A DNA stretch of 64,000 nucleotides, from assembly GCF_031755915.1 (NCBI RefSeq), contig NC_083390.1, forward strand, positions 22,312,501 through 22,376,500, given 5' to 3'. The first letter of the stretch is position 1. Every line of letters begins with the position of its first letter. Under the pieces are notes generated by a model. It made no database searches. It was not told where the DNA came from and saw nothing but the letters and a program-made list of their open reading frames with translations. The DNA comes from Ziziphus jujuba. Taxonomy: Eukaryota > Streptophyta > Magnoliopsida > Rosales > Rhamnaceae. Below, one piece after another: positions 13,101 through 26,400 of this stretch. The translations under genes and the position numbers were made by a program.

Positions 13101-14171
13101 TTGGATTTCTAAGGTAGCGGAGTTACCCATAAACAGCTTCTCCCCATTCTTCTTTGGTTCGAAGGAAGTGAACATACTCCTATCCGAACACACGTGGCGG
13201 GTCGCACCAGTATCTATCCACCACTCTCTAGGATTAGATCCCACCAAGTTCACCTCAGATATCACAACACTTAGGTCAATATCGTCAACCTCTTTAGTGA
13301 TGTCTTCCATCATTTGTGCCTGGTTGCTCTTTCTCTTTGGCAGCCTACATTCAGTAGCTTTGTGATCCATCTTGTCACAGTTGAAGCACCTGCTTTGAAA
13401 TTTGGCCTTCTTGGAGATTCCTCCTTTTGGCCCCAGCTTAGAAGCTTTTCCAATTTGCTTCTCATTCTTAGAGCCCGCACCATGCTCCACAACATTAGCC
13501 TTCAACACGGCCTTCAAAGTTCTCTTATCAGAATTCCTGTTGTCATCTTCTATACGAAGCTTGCTAATAAGAGCCTCCATATCCATCTCCTTTCTCTTGT
13601 GCTTAAGATAATTCCTAAAGTCACTCCAACTCGGAGGTAGTTTCTCAATCATACAAGCCACTTGCAATGCTTCATTCATTATCATCCCTTCAGCAAGCAT
13701 TTCCTGAATCAGCACTTACAACTCATGTACTTGATTCATTATTGGCTTTGCATTCACCATCATGTAGTCCAAGAATCGGCCTGTAATAAACTTTCCTGAA
13801 CCCGCATTCTCGGTCTTGTACTTTCGGTCCAGTGTTTCCCACAGCTCCTTTGCTGATTTCGTGCCACAGTATACACCATACAGGGCATCAGACAGGCCAT
13901 TTAGGATATAATTCTGACATAACTAATCGGAATTATTCCATGCATCCACCACCATGAGAGTTTCCTTATCACTTTCTTCATTACCGGGTGGCGCATCTTC
14001 AGTCAAGTACCGCGCAAGTCCTAGGGTAGTCAAATAAAATAGCATCTTCTGTTGCCACCTTTTGAGGTTTGCTCTATTAAACTTCTCAGGTTTCTCTACA
14101 TGACTAGCATAAGGAGGCATCTGAATTCCAGAAGTCTGAGTGGGCACAGTCCTGTTGTCTGCACTTGCCAT
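10197..14171 (-). pseudogene. Copia gag-pol polyprotein, six in-frame stops, no frameshift
   Basis: From ATG 14171 the frame runs 1325 codons to 10197 without any indel, but it is broken by stops at 13923 (TAG), 13716 (TAA), 12669 (TAA), 11130 (TGA), 10926 (TAA) and 10590 (TAA). Domains in order: gag; CX2CX4HX4C zinc knuckle (CFNCDKMDHKATEC); protease core IDTGA; GAG-pre-integrase (LWHGRLGHVNF); integrase with its Asp, Asp and Glu motifs (HSDICDL, IRSDHGGEY, SNGVAERKNRTL); reverse transcriptase with YVDD; RNase H with SDANW and CDSQSAI. Three of the stops (13716, 12669, 10590) stand where copia polyproteins usually have Gln, consistent with CAA to TAA or CAG to TAA/TAG changes. Several conserved Gly positions are also replaced. 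It encodes no complete polyprotein. Confidence 0.92.
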
Positions 14172-14379
14172 TTCTGTAACATCACAAAACAGAAATCAAT
14201 TAGTTGTTATTTTCTATATTAACAAACTAATTATAAGCAATTTCCATAAGGAAAACACACACAAAAGTGATTTTTAGGGTTTCTGAATACACCATAAAAA
14301 TTACTCTATACACCCAAAAATACTATTCATAGTCACTATTCACGGGACTATTTACCGTTACTGTTCATGCCTCGTGTCA

Positions 14380-14815
14380 CTGTGCTGACGTGGTAGGTCA
14401 GCCACGTGGCACAAACGGCTGACTTGGCAACGCCACGTGACATCTAGGGTTGACGTGGTAACCTGCCACGTCATCATATCGCTGATGTGGGAACCGCACA
14501 TCATCACATGGCTGACGTGGCACCACGCCACGTTATCACTTGGTCGACGTGGTGCCATGCCACATCATCATTCTGGTGGCGTGTCATCATCACCTGCTGA
14601 CGTGGCACCGCGCATGTCTCACTTTGATGACATGGATATGCCACGTGGCGATCCTGTTGGCACTATTTACGACACGTGTCATTACTAGAGACAGATACGT
14701 GTCACCTGTAGCAGGTCGACACGTGGACTGTCCGAGCATGACACGTGGCCGTCTGAGAAGGAGACACATGTCCGAGCATGACACGTGGCTCATTGCTTTG
14801 GAGACACATGGCAAG
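14380..14815. repeat. Degenerate GC-rich repeat array dense in ACGT cores
   Basis: Within the leader of the copia element, about 430 bp consist of degenerate alternating units such as GCTGACGTGG and GCCACGTCATCA. About 15 ACGT cores are present, including CACGTG, GACGTGG and ACACGTGG forms. Neighbouring copies read GATGTGG or ACACATGG, as expected if CpG sites have decayed. The units face both ways, so many can pair as short hairpins. ACGT cores are binding sites of plant bZIP and some bHLH factors. Open frames exist on both strands here, but they look like composition artefacts. Confidence 0.75.
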
Positions 14816-15320
14816 CCCATTTGCCATTAGGCCGGTTCTCTTGGGCCTTGATCTCAATCGGGCTTGGGTCCTGAGTTGAACAGTAGCCTGTTCTAACCTG
14901 GTATGGGCCTTAGAACTGGGCCTGATCCAATAAAATTTAAAAAAAAAACCGGCCCAGCCTTTTAGATACAGCTCAAACCCTATTTCTTTTCTTCTTCAAC
15001 CAAAAGACCCGGTTTCTTTAGTAAACGGGTCATACGACCCAGCAACAATTTTTCTTCTATTTTTCACTCTTCGAGTGGCCAAAAAATTGCCAAAAATACA
15101 CCAAAAGGTTTAGAAATTTATGGGCAATTTGATTTTGGAAAGAATTTTGATCAAAAACAAAAAATTAATAATTACCCATAGATTTTTATACCCACGGGTT
15201 TAATAATTTTTTTTTTCTTTCTCTTGTTTCAACAGTGAAACACACATGGAAATATTTAATCAATATATATATATATATATAAGCATAAAATTGCAATATA
15301 TACACAGCAATCAATAACAT

Positions 15321-15558
15321 AATATCATATATAAATATATGTAAATACATGTGGACAATTTAATACAAAATAAATAAAAATAAATACAAAATAAATAAAG
15401 CATTTTAGAACCTGTAGGTCCTTAAAATTGATCTGCTTTCTAGAAAGGTTGACCGAGGCTTGTGTGATACCACAGTGTCCTTAAGACGTTTTACACCCAC
15501 CGATACAGAAATTTTGTAGCGAAAGTCTCCTAAGATACAATGGCTGCAAAAGCTTTCA
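15321..15558 (-). repeat. Right-hand (5') partial LTR of the copia element
   Basis: Aligns without gaps to 9144-9381 over 238 bp with roughly 25 mismatches (about 89 percent identity by eye), nearly all transitions. The match stops exactly at CTTTCA, followed by the GCTAA target duplication. The U3-like part seen in the left LTR (9382-9648) is absent here. The inner edge also differs from the left copy beyond AATATCAT, so the LTR/leader boundary is not fixed. Confidence 0.7.
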
Positions 15559-15563
15559 GCTAA

Positions 15564-17421
15564 TTCTATGTATATTGAATATTTTAATCACTATAAAAAT
15601 ATTATAGTAAGAGAATAGAATTGTTTAAGAAATTCTGTGTAATTTATGAATTTAGAGACAGAATTGAAAAGCAGAAAATGTAAGCACGCCAAAGTCGTTA
15701 AAAGAAGTAAAAGTTGTAATTCATTCACTAAAACACAAAAAAAAAAAAGAAGAAGGTAAAAGTTGTTATTGGGATATATTTCTTTCTGTTCAATGTAAAA
15801 AGTTTGAAAATATTAAAAATTTAGAAATGATCAGGTTTAAGATGTGAAATTTATTTTTTTCAAAATTAAATATGTTTTAAACCTTACTTAAAATATTATA
15901 AGTTTTTTATTAAAAAAACATAATGTCTTTTAATTTACAGTAGTTTGTTACTAAGATATTTGGATGAATTTTCTATAAAAACTTTACTTATTAGCTTTTG
16001 GATATCTTCAATGATATAAATTTAAATATGTTTTAGTGGTCTAAATGAAATGAATGATATAATAAATCCTAATAGGGTAACGTGAATTTTGTGTGAGCTC
16101 ATTTTTATTTTAAAAATAATTTTACATCTGTTCTTGAAGCAATTAAAGATTGAGAAGTGAAATCAATAGAAAAACCATCACAATATTTTAATAAAAGAAT
16201 TCTTCAATTTAGGTGTGTTTAAACCTGACTATTTGTCAAATGTGTTAACATGGATTTTTGTTAAATGTGTTAATATAAATTCTTGTTATGTAGTGTTGGT
16301 GTTAAATTTTATTTACTCATTTATCAAACTCTTATATGGAGATAGTTAAATTTAAATCTATTATTAAATTATTATATAATCTGTCATTTAATTTTATTTT
16401 TTGATAAATAATCCGACTTGTTATTAATTAAACACACACACACACATGTGTATATATATATATATATACATAGAGAGAGAGAGAGAGATTTAAGAAATAC
16501 AAATTTGAGTTAGATGCCAAACAATGAATTTTTTTTAGTTTTGCAAATGGATTGTTAGATTTTTAAATGATAAATTAAATGTATGAAAAATTGTAATATT
16601 TTTGAATAGTTACACAATTATTCTCACTGATGAATTTAACAGGTTTGATCCATTAATTTATTGAATTTCATTAATCTGGATCACATATACTGTAGTGAAC
16701 CCGAACAGAAAAATTATAATGTAGATTTAGATGATATTAGGTAGATTTAGATGATATTAGCAATGATTATGTGAAATTTTGTTAATCCTAATATGGAATT
16801 TATAATGCAAATTTGGATTGTGTTAATGTGGATCTTGTGAATTTGTTCGTCCTGATTAGAAGTGATATACTATGATCCATTTTATTATGGAAATTATTAT
16901 GTAAATATGAATCGTATTAACATTTGATATGTTAATGTAAATCGTGTGAACTTTTATCAGTCCTAATTTGATATTGGTGGATCGTGTTAACGGAGATGGT
17001 GTCAATGGTATCATGTTTTATTTTTATCTTAAAGTTTTTGAGTAATTAAAAAAATTATGATAAAAAAAATAACAATAAGATTTCAAATATATTACAAAAG
17101 GACAAATTCAGTTTCAATTGGGTTTACTATTGAATTTCTGCTTTTTTTATTAGTATTTTTATACTCATAATTAACAAAAACGGCATTTTATTGGCAAAAC
17201 TAAAACAAACTCTGACAACCAATTTTAAAAAATTTGCTTACAACTCCAACATTACCCTTTTTTTTTTTTCAAAAATAAAATAAGAAAAAGAGAGAAAAAC
17301 AAAAGAAAAAAAAAAAGACCGCTTAGACACGTGTCATAGAAGAATCAGTACAGTTTCTCTTAAACTCAGCACTCAAGCAATCAGCAAAGCAAAGGAAAAC
17401 CAGAGCATCATCACCACCACC
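15564..17421. other. AT-rich intergenic DNA and FBL11 promoter
   Basis: No gene is supported. A compound (CA)n(TA)n(GA)n microsatellite lies at about 16432-16489. A 21-bp near-duplication (GTAGATTTAGATGATATTAG) lies at about 16721-16760. From about 16640 to 17000 several degenerate copies of a motif like GTGTTAAT.T...TCGTGT suggest an old repeat, but no ends were found. The last 100 bp, with ACACGTGTC at 17328, are the proximal promoter and leader of the next gene. Confidence 0.45.
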
Positions 17422-20400
17422 ATGGCTTCAAGCTCTGGAGACAACGACGAATTGATTAACATCGTCTGCACTAGCCCTAATCAATTGGAAGCTGAGACCT
17501 CGGACAATGAAATTCTTATCTCCACCGCCGATATATTAAGTTGGGATTTCCCGGCGATCCTCAGTCACGGAACTATCAAAGTTCAAGCACATCGGAAAAG
17601 GTGATTTTGAGTTTCTGAGTTTCGGAATTTAAATTTTGCAATCTTCATTGAATTTTTCCTGTGTTTTGATTACAGGCTTGTGGAAAATTGTTCTTATTTC
17701 CGTGGTCTGCTCAGTGGAAGTTTCTGGTAAAGTTAAATTATAATAAATCATTTTAATGTATTTACATGCAAATTCATTTAGATACCATTTATTTTTTTTT
17801 CTCTTTAAATTTTTAATTGAAGTTTTAATTTGATTTTGTTTGGCTGCTTCGGAAATGGAGGACTTTCGTAAAACCAAAAATATAAAAATTTAAATTGCTT
17901 TAACATGAAAAAAAAAAAAAAAAAAAAAAAGTACTGCATATGCATTTTTTTTTTTTTTTGGGTCACAAAGTTTTATAACCAAATTATAATTGTACTTCTT
18001 ATTGGATAGACGTTTCTGAACATTCTATATCCGTGTAGTGAATCATACATGGACCATATTTCAGTCCAGTGGAACTTGGAAATATTTTTGAATATCCTCA
18101 AGTGCATATATGGATGCCAGATAGATATTACGCCAAATAATTTTCTCCAATTTTATGAGGTAAATTTGTAACACAGGTTATACTGGGTAACATGTGGATA
18201 ATATGCTCTGGAATTTTGTATTAATTGTTGGGGAATGTTTAATTCACATGGTCTTAGAATTTCTTCTTATATGCTCAGTAATGTCGACAGTTCTTCTTCT
18301 GAAAAGCGATGCTGGTCATTATTACTATTTATTTTTTATAAAACACATACACTTTCAAAAATTTGTTATAAATTTTCAGAGTGCACTATATTTTGGAATT
18401 CGGATGCTTCTTGAAAAGTGTAGAACTTGGTTTTCTGAGGAAGCACCATCCAAGGTGCCACCAGAAATAGACCTGGATAATCTGATTGGCATTTGGAATT
18501 TTAGTTTTGATCATGATGAGGATCTCTTTGATTGTCAGACAGTCATACAAGAGTCGATTGCAAATTAGATTTAAAAAAAAAAAATATATATATATATATA
18601 TATCCATGAGATATTACCATTTGATGTCGGCATTTTGATATCTTGTCTAATAGATGAAATTATTTGTTGCAGCTTACGATGCTCTTCCAGAACTATGTGC
18701 AATCTATCTTGCAAAAACTTTTGTATGTTTTCAATCTTTATTTTGCTTCTTAAAATTCATTATGTGCACTATTTATGTTTACTGGTTTTGTTTTCTACAA
18801 ACTTCAAATGTATCTTTTTAAAAATAAAATTTGTTATTATGTTGGAATATTTTGTAATTCTTTATTGAGATGTGGTGGGCTATAATAATTGGTTGCTGTG
18901 ATGGGAAGTGGATATTTATGTTACAGGTATTTTACTGATATTGTAGGATACCTTTTGGATCAATTTAGGCTACGGTGCAAACTGATTTCTTTAGAAAATG
19001 AACTTTCAGAGCATTTATAGAATTTTAAACTTTTCGGGAACCCTAATATGTAAAGATTTAGCTGCCACAAATGTTGTGTTCAGTGCTTGCACAAATGTTG
19101 CGTCAAGTCAAATAGTGGCTTATACTGGATCTTCTTGACATGGTTGGGTTTGAAATGGGCATTGGACTTGTTTGTGGTTCTATTACCGATCACATAATGT
19201 CTTTTAATACTGTAAGGCTTCTATTCTTTCAAGATATGGATAATGGATGAAATGGTGTATCAATTGTCATATTGAAATGTGCTTTCTGCATTTTTTTTGT
19301 TTTTGGTCTCAACCTCTATTTACTACCGGAAGCTGACCGATGAGGTTTTGTGTTTTTCAGGCATGGGCAACATCCAGTGAATTGTTTGTAAATCTTCCAT
19401 ACCATTTATTACGATCTTCCGTAATGCAACCGTATTTGACAATAGAAAGGTAGTTATTACTTCAATAGAATAATTTAATTTATACACAAATGCTGAAATT
19501 CTTATATCTTTGTGGTCTTCCCCAGTGAGATGCATCTCTCCGTCGCACTTTTTTCATGGTTTGATGCAAACGTACACTTGGAAGAATTGAGTGCAACAGA
19601 AAATGACTACACTAGCATTTTAAAGCAGGTAAAGATCAAAGTTTGAATTTACATGTTCAGGAACCTAAAGTTGGTAAAGATCAAAGGTGCCCTTCACATC
19701 TAATACATGACCAAACTCAGATTGATTAAGAAAAGAGGTTCATGTAGAAGGTTTTCAATGCTGGGTAAAGAGAATTTGGAAACATTGAAGCGGCTTATTT
19801 ACTTTCTTCTGACAGAATATCATAACAATAGTACTGCATATGCACATAGTGTTTTGGTCCCCAAAAGAGATATATAGCAGATTTAATAAGTGCTTCATAT
19901 TTGTTCATATATACTTTAATTTAGCTTAAAAGTACATGATTTATCCCTTCAATACTAGGATCTTGTTAATCTTTTCCTCTAAGTTCCCTACCTAGTTCTG
20001 TGTTAGGTGAGAACTATTTTGAAATGATGAGTCCGGATATTAATTTTTTAAAAAAACCATCCAGTAACTATAAAATATATATATTTTTTAAATGTTAGGT
20101 TTAAAAATAAATGTGATATCAGTATAGATGACACTGGTGAGTGGTTATAAAATACCATAAGTAAAAGAAAGAAGAATTCTTGGTGATCTTTAATTGACTT
20201 TTCAGACAATGTGAAATATTTGTTCTTTCAGTCAACTATTATCTGTTTCTTTTGAATCCATCATTTGTGCTGTACAGATCCACGTGAGCCTTTTACCATT
20301 GTGGTATGCTGCAGGTATGATCATTTTCTGCGAGTTATATGTAAACATTTTAAGACCTCAGTTCTTTGTTAAAGACATTAGTGATATAAAATTAATTTTC

Positions 20401-23400
20401 TTTTTTTTGTTTTTTTTTGGTCAGGGAAAAGAAATTCTCGTTTTTCTAAGTTTGCTGATGCAAGCATTCATTCAATTTTTACACTATTGGAAGTTCCATC
20501 CACCGGCTCAATAAATGTCTTAGGTGATGGTGACTTGTGTGGTTTCAGAATTCGGCTGACAGAATTTTCTAAGGTATTCCTACTACTTTCTAATATGTTC
20601 CTAGGAGAGCATATTATTAGTTTGCTTTTCTTGTTGAGGGTCATGTGATTGAGGAAGCTAGAAGAGTGTAACAGTAATAATGTCTCTGAATGGTTTGCAA
20701 AGATAGATTATTCACATTTACATTGCTTGATTGGCTGCTTTATTTAAATGTTGATATGTAGCTAGAATAGGAGTACTTGCTCTGCCTTTGCTGGATTTTG
20801 GAGTTGATAGTGTTCAAGTTGTTTATCCCCCCACCTTCATCATCTTCCCGGACTTTCATATCAGTTATAAAAATTATTCGGATGTACGAGAATGCATAAT
20901 TCCTGCTGTGCGCAAATAGTTTAGTGGGATATGGTTCAAATATGTCTAAGACGAAAACAAGGCAAAATTAATTAAGGAAGGGATTATGGATAATATATGT
21001 GCTTATGGTCAGACCTTTTGTTTTCTGAATTCAGGGATAAATTATAAATTTTCTGAATTACTTTCTAATCAACAAGTCCTGTCAATAAGTTTATGTAAAT
21101 AACAAATGTTACCTGCCTGAATTATGGCCAGCTATATCAACTTCTATGACTTCTGTGTAATATCGTGATTGTATAACTTAGTTTTACCCTTTTTGCAGAA
21201 AGTAAACCTTTCAAGCTGTTCACAGATAACATCAGCAATTCTCCTCTTGTCTGTGCTTCCTTCAGTATACAGTACAAACCCCACATTAAGAAACACCATT
21301 ACGGAGTTACCTTTTAACCTTGAACATTTCGACAGAAATCACAGTCCACTCTCTCAGAAATTTTTTCCAACCATGTCATTTGAAGCAGTACAGGAGGTGG
21401 ATATTTCCAAGTGTCAAAGGCTGCATGTTGAAAGTGCCATTGAATGCTTCTCCGTGTCATTTCCATCATTGAAAACACTGAAAGCAGCTTATCTATTGAA
21501 CTTTGATATCTCATTTTTACATCACTTGGTTAGGAAATGCCCCATGGTCTGTGAAGTTGATCTAAGCACTGATATTAGTCCAGTTGAACAATTGCCACAT
21601 GTAAGCCCCAGTCCGGCTAAAGTGACAAACGTTTGGAATTATTCTTCAGGCGGTGCAGTTTGCATGTCTAATCAACCAGAGTCAAATATCACAAAACTCA
21701 CATTAGAGGGCCGAAATGAGCTTCGTGGTGAGATATTTTTCATGCTGCTTTGTTATTTCTTTCTTGCCATCGAACATTATAATTTCTGCAATTCAGCCAA
21801 AAAGATCATCTGTTATAAATGTGTCAAGGGACTGGAGTGACATGCCTATTTGTTAAAGATTATCCTAGAAGTTGGAGTGGGATTGCATTATAATTTAAGC
21901 ACCTTGGTAAATAATTATTGTGTTGTTAAGGGAAATTTTGTGAACCAAAACGCTGTAGCTAGCCAATATATGGTCCATTTGGTAACTCCATTTTGTATTT
22001 AATGCATTGTAATATAAATTCATGTAAAGAAAAGAGGGCATATATGCAAAATCATATGTGATTGGCATAAATATATGACACCATATTGATGCCATATCAT
22101 GTGCTAATCTTGCTGAGATTAAATTTACAGTGGTGATGAGAATTTACTTGTGGTTTTTCATTGATTTTACCTGGATCTTACCTCCATCGTATGTTTTTTG
22201 GCTCATGTAATGTTATGCTCAAATGATTGTTCTATATTAGTTTACCTGCCCCATTGCATATAAGTATCTACAAATTTTCTCTATATACTGTCATACTAAC
22301 TTCTATTTTTGTTTCTGCCAGATGTAGAGCTCATGTATGTTGCCAAATTCTGTGTCTCCTTGCAGTATCTGAACATTAAAGGGTGTGTTTCGTTAACAGA
22401 TGTTGGTATTGCAAGGCTTTTGTACAGGTGTATTAGACTAGAATCAATTGTTGCTTGTGGTACTGCTTTTGGGACAAATTCAGTTCAGGCACTTTGTTCT
22501 AACATTGATTATGGTAATACTCATCCCAAACTTTGGGATTCTGTGGCATCCAATCTTCGAACACTGCATATTGGTGGCTGTAAAGGTGAGTTGGTTTTTT
22601 TGAAGACCCTTTTTTGATTCAACTGATGAATGCTAAGTGCATATTGTGTTGTCCTAAGGTACATCGTTGCTAACAATCTAAGTTTTGAAGGTTGATGGTA
22701 ACTTAACACAGATATTTGTGATAAATCTTTTTCCCTGTATACAACCCTGAAATATAATTTTTTTTGCCTTTTTTGCCCACAATTTTTTACTTCCAAATAT
22801 TGAAAACCTGAAAAGAAGTAACAAATATAAGTGTGGTGATTCTAGGACATTTGCTTAAGAAAACATGAAAAGGCAACTCATCTAAGTTTTTCACTTCAGG
22901 TTACTGTATGTCCCTTCTTTATGTTTATAGAATTTGTGGGCCAAAATTTCTATGGCACTTTGAACTAGGATTTCTTATGGAAAGACTTGACCCTCTTGTA
23001 TTTGGTCTTCTTACTATTACTCTTTGGTTAATTAGATATCGATTCTTTGCTTTTCTATATTTGGGCTGTAACTTCTGTTAGGTTGTCAAATATGGAATTT
23101 TTTAGTAACTTCAAATTGGTTATACCCACTCTTCTGTCCCATAGCTTGGGATCCTGTTGACAATCATGATGTAACAGAATAGGATCTCAAAAGCTATAAT
23201 TTGATTGAAATGGTTTATGCACTAGAGTGCAATCAATTAGGATTGTGGCTTTTTTAAGTTGAGTCACTTTCATTTTCTGGTTTAAATTAAAAGGTCATGG
23301 AACCATATGTATGGTCAATCTATTTTTTCTCAGGTGTTGATGAAATTTTCCTTCTAAAGCTTCTATCTAAAATGCATCTGCTGAAGAGTCTATGTTTGAG

Positions 23401-26400
23401 GGACACTTGCGTAGTTGATCGTGCTCTCTATAGTTTCACAGGTTCTTCCTTGGAGATGCTTGATGTTTCTAATACAATGGTTAGTCATCAGATTTATTAA
23501 AACTTGGAACGTTATTTTTCGTAGTGCACATGAACTTTGATATACTCCCTGCGTATTATATTGTGGAAGGAACATAAAGGTTATGAATTTTTCAGATTAG
23601 CTGGCATAGTTTGATGATAAACTGAACTTATAAACAGGATGTCAGATGCTAAGTGGCTAACAATGAACTGGGATATAGTTTTAGCTAATAAACAGGATGT
23701 CAGATGTGAAGTAGCTAACAATGAACTGGGACAAAGTTTTAGCTAAACAAAACCTAATGAATGATTCTAATAATCAAATTATCTTTCGCTTAGCATTATT
23801 GTATGTACATATATGATATGCCCTTAGAAAGAATATAGTTGATTCTTACATTCATTTACTAAATTAATTAGTCCGACTCAGTTATATCAACCAAGAGATC
23901 CTATGCAATGAAATGTTAATTTATCTGTTTTTATAACTTATGAAAAATACAAACTAGGAAGGACAAAGTATTTTGACTTTTTTTCTTTTATGGAAACGAA
24001 AAAAAAACTTTGCAGCCTCAGTTTTGTTCTTTATTGAATTATTTTCTGACAAAGGATTTTGACTTTTTTTTTCTCTTATGAAAAAAAAAAAAACTTTGTA
24101 GCCTCAGTTATTGAATTATTTTGTTTAACTCACTAGTCATTAGCCAACAGATGGAAATGGACCTAGTAAGTAATTTGCATCTAGGAAAAGAAAATTGAAG
24201 TTATTTATTTGTTTTATTAGTATCTCTGATACGACTGACTAAAAGAGAGGCAATATTTTCATCGTCCCTTTTCTTCTTACCAAAATCATCAAAATATATG
24301 CTAATAATTGGAACTGTATCTTAGTCTAAACTATTTTATTATTAAAAATTCAGGTCACTGGAGTTGTTTTAGCATATATTGTTTGTAAAAACCCAGCTTT
24401 GACGTGTTTAAGGGTGAGGGATTGTAGAAATTTGTCTCAACAGGGAAGGAATACTGAAAGGGGAGAAATTTCTTCAGCATATTCTTACAGAGATCTGGAA
24501 GTTGGGTTAAGCAAAACATGCAGGCTGGAAGAAATTTCTTTTGGATGGGGATTTTCTTACTTCTCTATCAAAGCTCTGAAACCTGCAATAACATCATTGA
24601 GGGCAATAGCCGTGGGTTTAGGCGCATCATTAGGTGAAGATATTCTCATTCAACTGCCCAGCACTTGTCCTATTCTTGAGTCCATAGTTCTATATTTTCA
24701 GGTATTACTTGTAAAACAGAGGTTAATATATCTTCTTTTAGGTGAAATAACTTTGCTAGAGACACTCTTCCCCTGTAAATGTTGTTGTAGCTTTGTATTT
24801 TATCTTTATCCAATTCTTCATTATTTTGAAGTTGGGCATCTAATATCTAACATCTCATTGGTGAGGCTTGTTATGATTGGATCTCTTTCTTGGATTTTCT
24901 TTGAGATAAGTTACCACATACTCTTATGTGACTGGGCCCGATATATCTTATCATTGAGCTGTTTATAGTGAGGCTTGCAGTTTTAAATTTGATAGAGATG
25001 AAATTGGAAGAGTAGATCTTTCTTTGTGGATCCCATATGCAAGGCAGTGTTTTCTCAGTCTATTCCTTGGTCATACTTGAATACATTTTAGTAGCATATG
25101 CTTTTTTCCCTACTTGAAAAAATTTGTTTATAAGAGATCAAAAATATGTGGAATGATATTGGTCAGTACAGGAAATATCAGATAGTGTCATTGAAAGCAT
25201 TGTGACAACCTTAAGGAACTTGCAAGTGTTGGTTTTGTGCTATTGCCTCAGTGATATGTCCATCTCAGGCTTCATGTTCTCCATGCCAAATCTGCGAAAA
25301 CTGCAGCTTGAACGGGTCACCCCATGGCTGACCAATGATGATTTGGTTATTATGACTCAAAGCTGTCCAAATCTGATTGAGCTTTCACTTCTAGGATGCA
25401 AACATCTCAATTCAGGTGAGCAGTAATTTTTTTTTTTTTTTTTTCTTACGCAACTCTATTTTTCATGATTTATATTCTCAATATGTTTAGTTGTTAGATA
25501 TTGGAGAAGAGTTGGAACCTTACTTTTGGCGACATGGAGGTGATAACTGAACTATGTGTTGTTGTCTTGTCTTGTTTGCAGATTCTCAACAGATTATTTC
25601 ACGTGGATGGCCAGGCTTAATTTCTATCCATCTAGAGGTTTTCACCGTCTTTTTTCTTATAGTTGGATTTCAAAATTCTGTTTATTCCTATGTGTGAAGT
25701 CCTTAATTTAATCAATTGTGAGCAATTAAATGTTATAATATGTAATTTCACAAATCATTTGGTGGAACAATGCGAAACTTTGATTATAATATGGACATAA
25801 TGACGCTGACTCAGAAACATAGCAGTCACCAGTGGATATATAAGTGATGCAAGATGGAAATAACCTTTGAAAACTTACTAAAGGAGAGGAAAACCAGATT
25901 CTAAAGCGCAAACTTTGATTTGGCATGATCTAGGAGAAGATAGGCTTATTTGAGACCTTCAACAAGGATCTAAATAGCTTTAGTTTAATTTAGTTTCCTA
26001 ATTTAATTAGATTTTATTATTATTTTAGTTTCTTTATGTTTTTAGGAAGCTTTATTATTTAATTTCCTTATTTAATTAGAGTTTCCTATTATTTTAGTTT
26101 CCTTATGTTGTTAGATGACTTTTTTAATAAATAGGGGTTTTTTAACCCTATGAGACAGCTGATGATAATACAAATACTTTCTGAGAGTTATTTTCTCTGG
26201 TCCTGTGTGATGGAAGCCAAAACTAGCAGTGATGCATAGGGATTTTAGGAGTGATTCCTAAAATTGTTCTATCCTGTCTGTCTTGCATTGATAAGCTTAT
26301 GATGTGTAGTCATGTAGAACATCATCTTCCTTCTATTACAACAATTTCTGCCTGCCTTGACCTTCCTACCTCTATTCTCTCCCTCTCCTTGTTTTAAGTA

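Larger units (their letters stand above)
9130..15563 (-). mobile_element. Decayed Ty1/copia LTR retrotransposon with GCTAA target duplication
   Basis: A minus-strand copia element. GCTAA at 9130-9134, directly before a TGTTGG terminus, recurs at 15559-15563, directly after a terminus ending CTTTCA; I read these as the target-site duplication. The polyprotein (10197-14171) has the copia order gag, zinc knuckle, protease, integrase, reverse transcriptase, RNase H. The 3' LTR on the left is preceded by a polypurine tract. The repeated segment on the right is only about 238 bp, so the 5' LTR seems to lack its U3 part. The leader between gag and the right repeat is unusually long (about 1.1 kb), and no primer binding site complementary to initiator tRNA-Met was found. 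The element is inactive because of six in-frame stop codons. The superfamily call is secure; the outer limits rest on the TG/CA ends and the short target duplication. Confidence 0.85.

Noticed and set aside
14358..14830. Open frames on both strands in the ACGT array
   Set aside because: Repeat-derived; translations are His/Met/Trp-rich, without domains, and equal on both strands.
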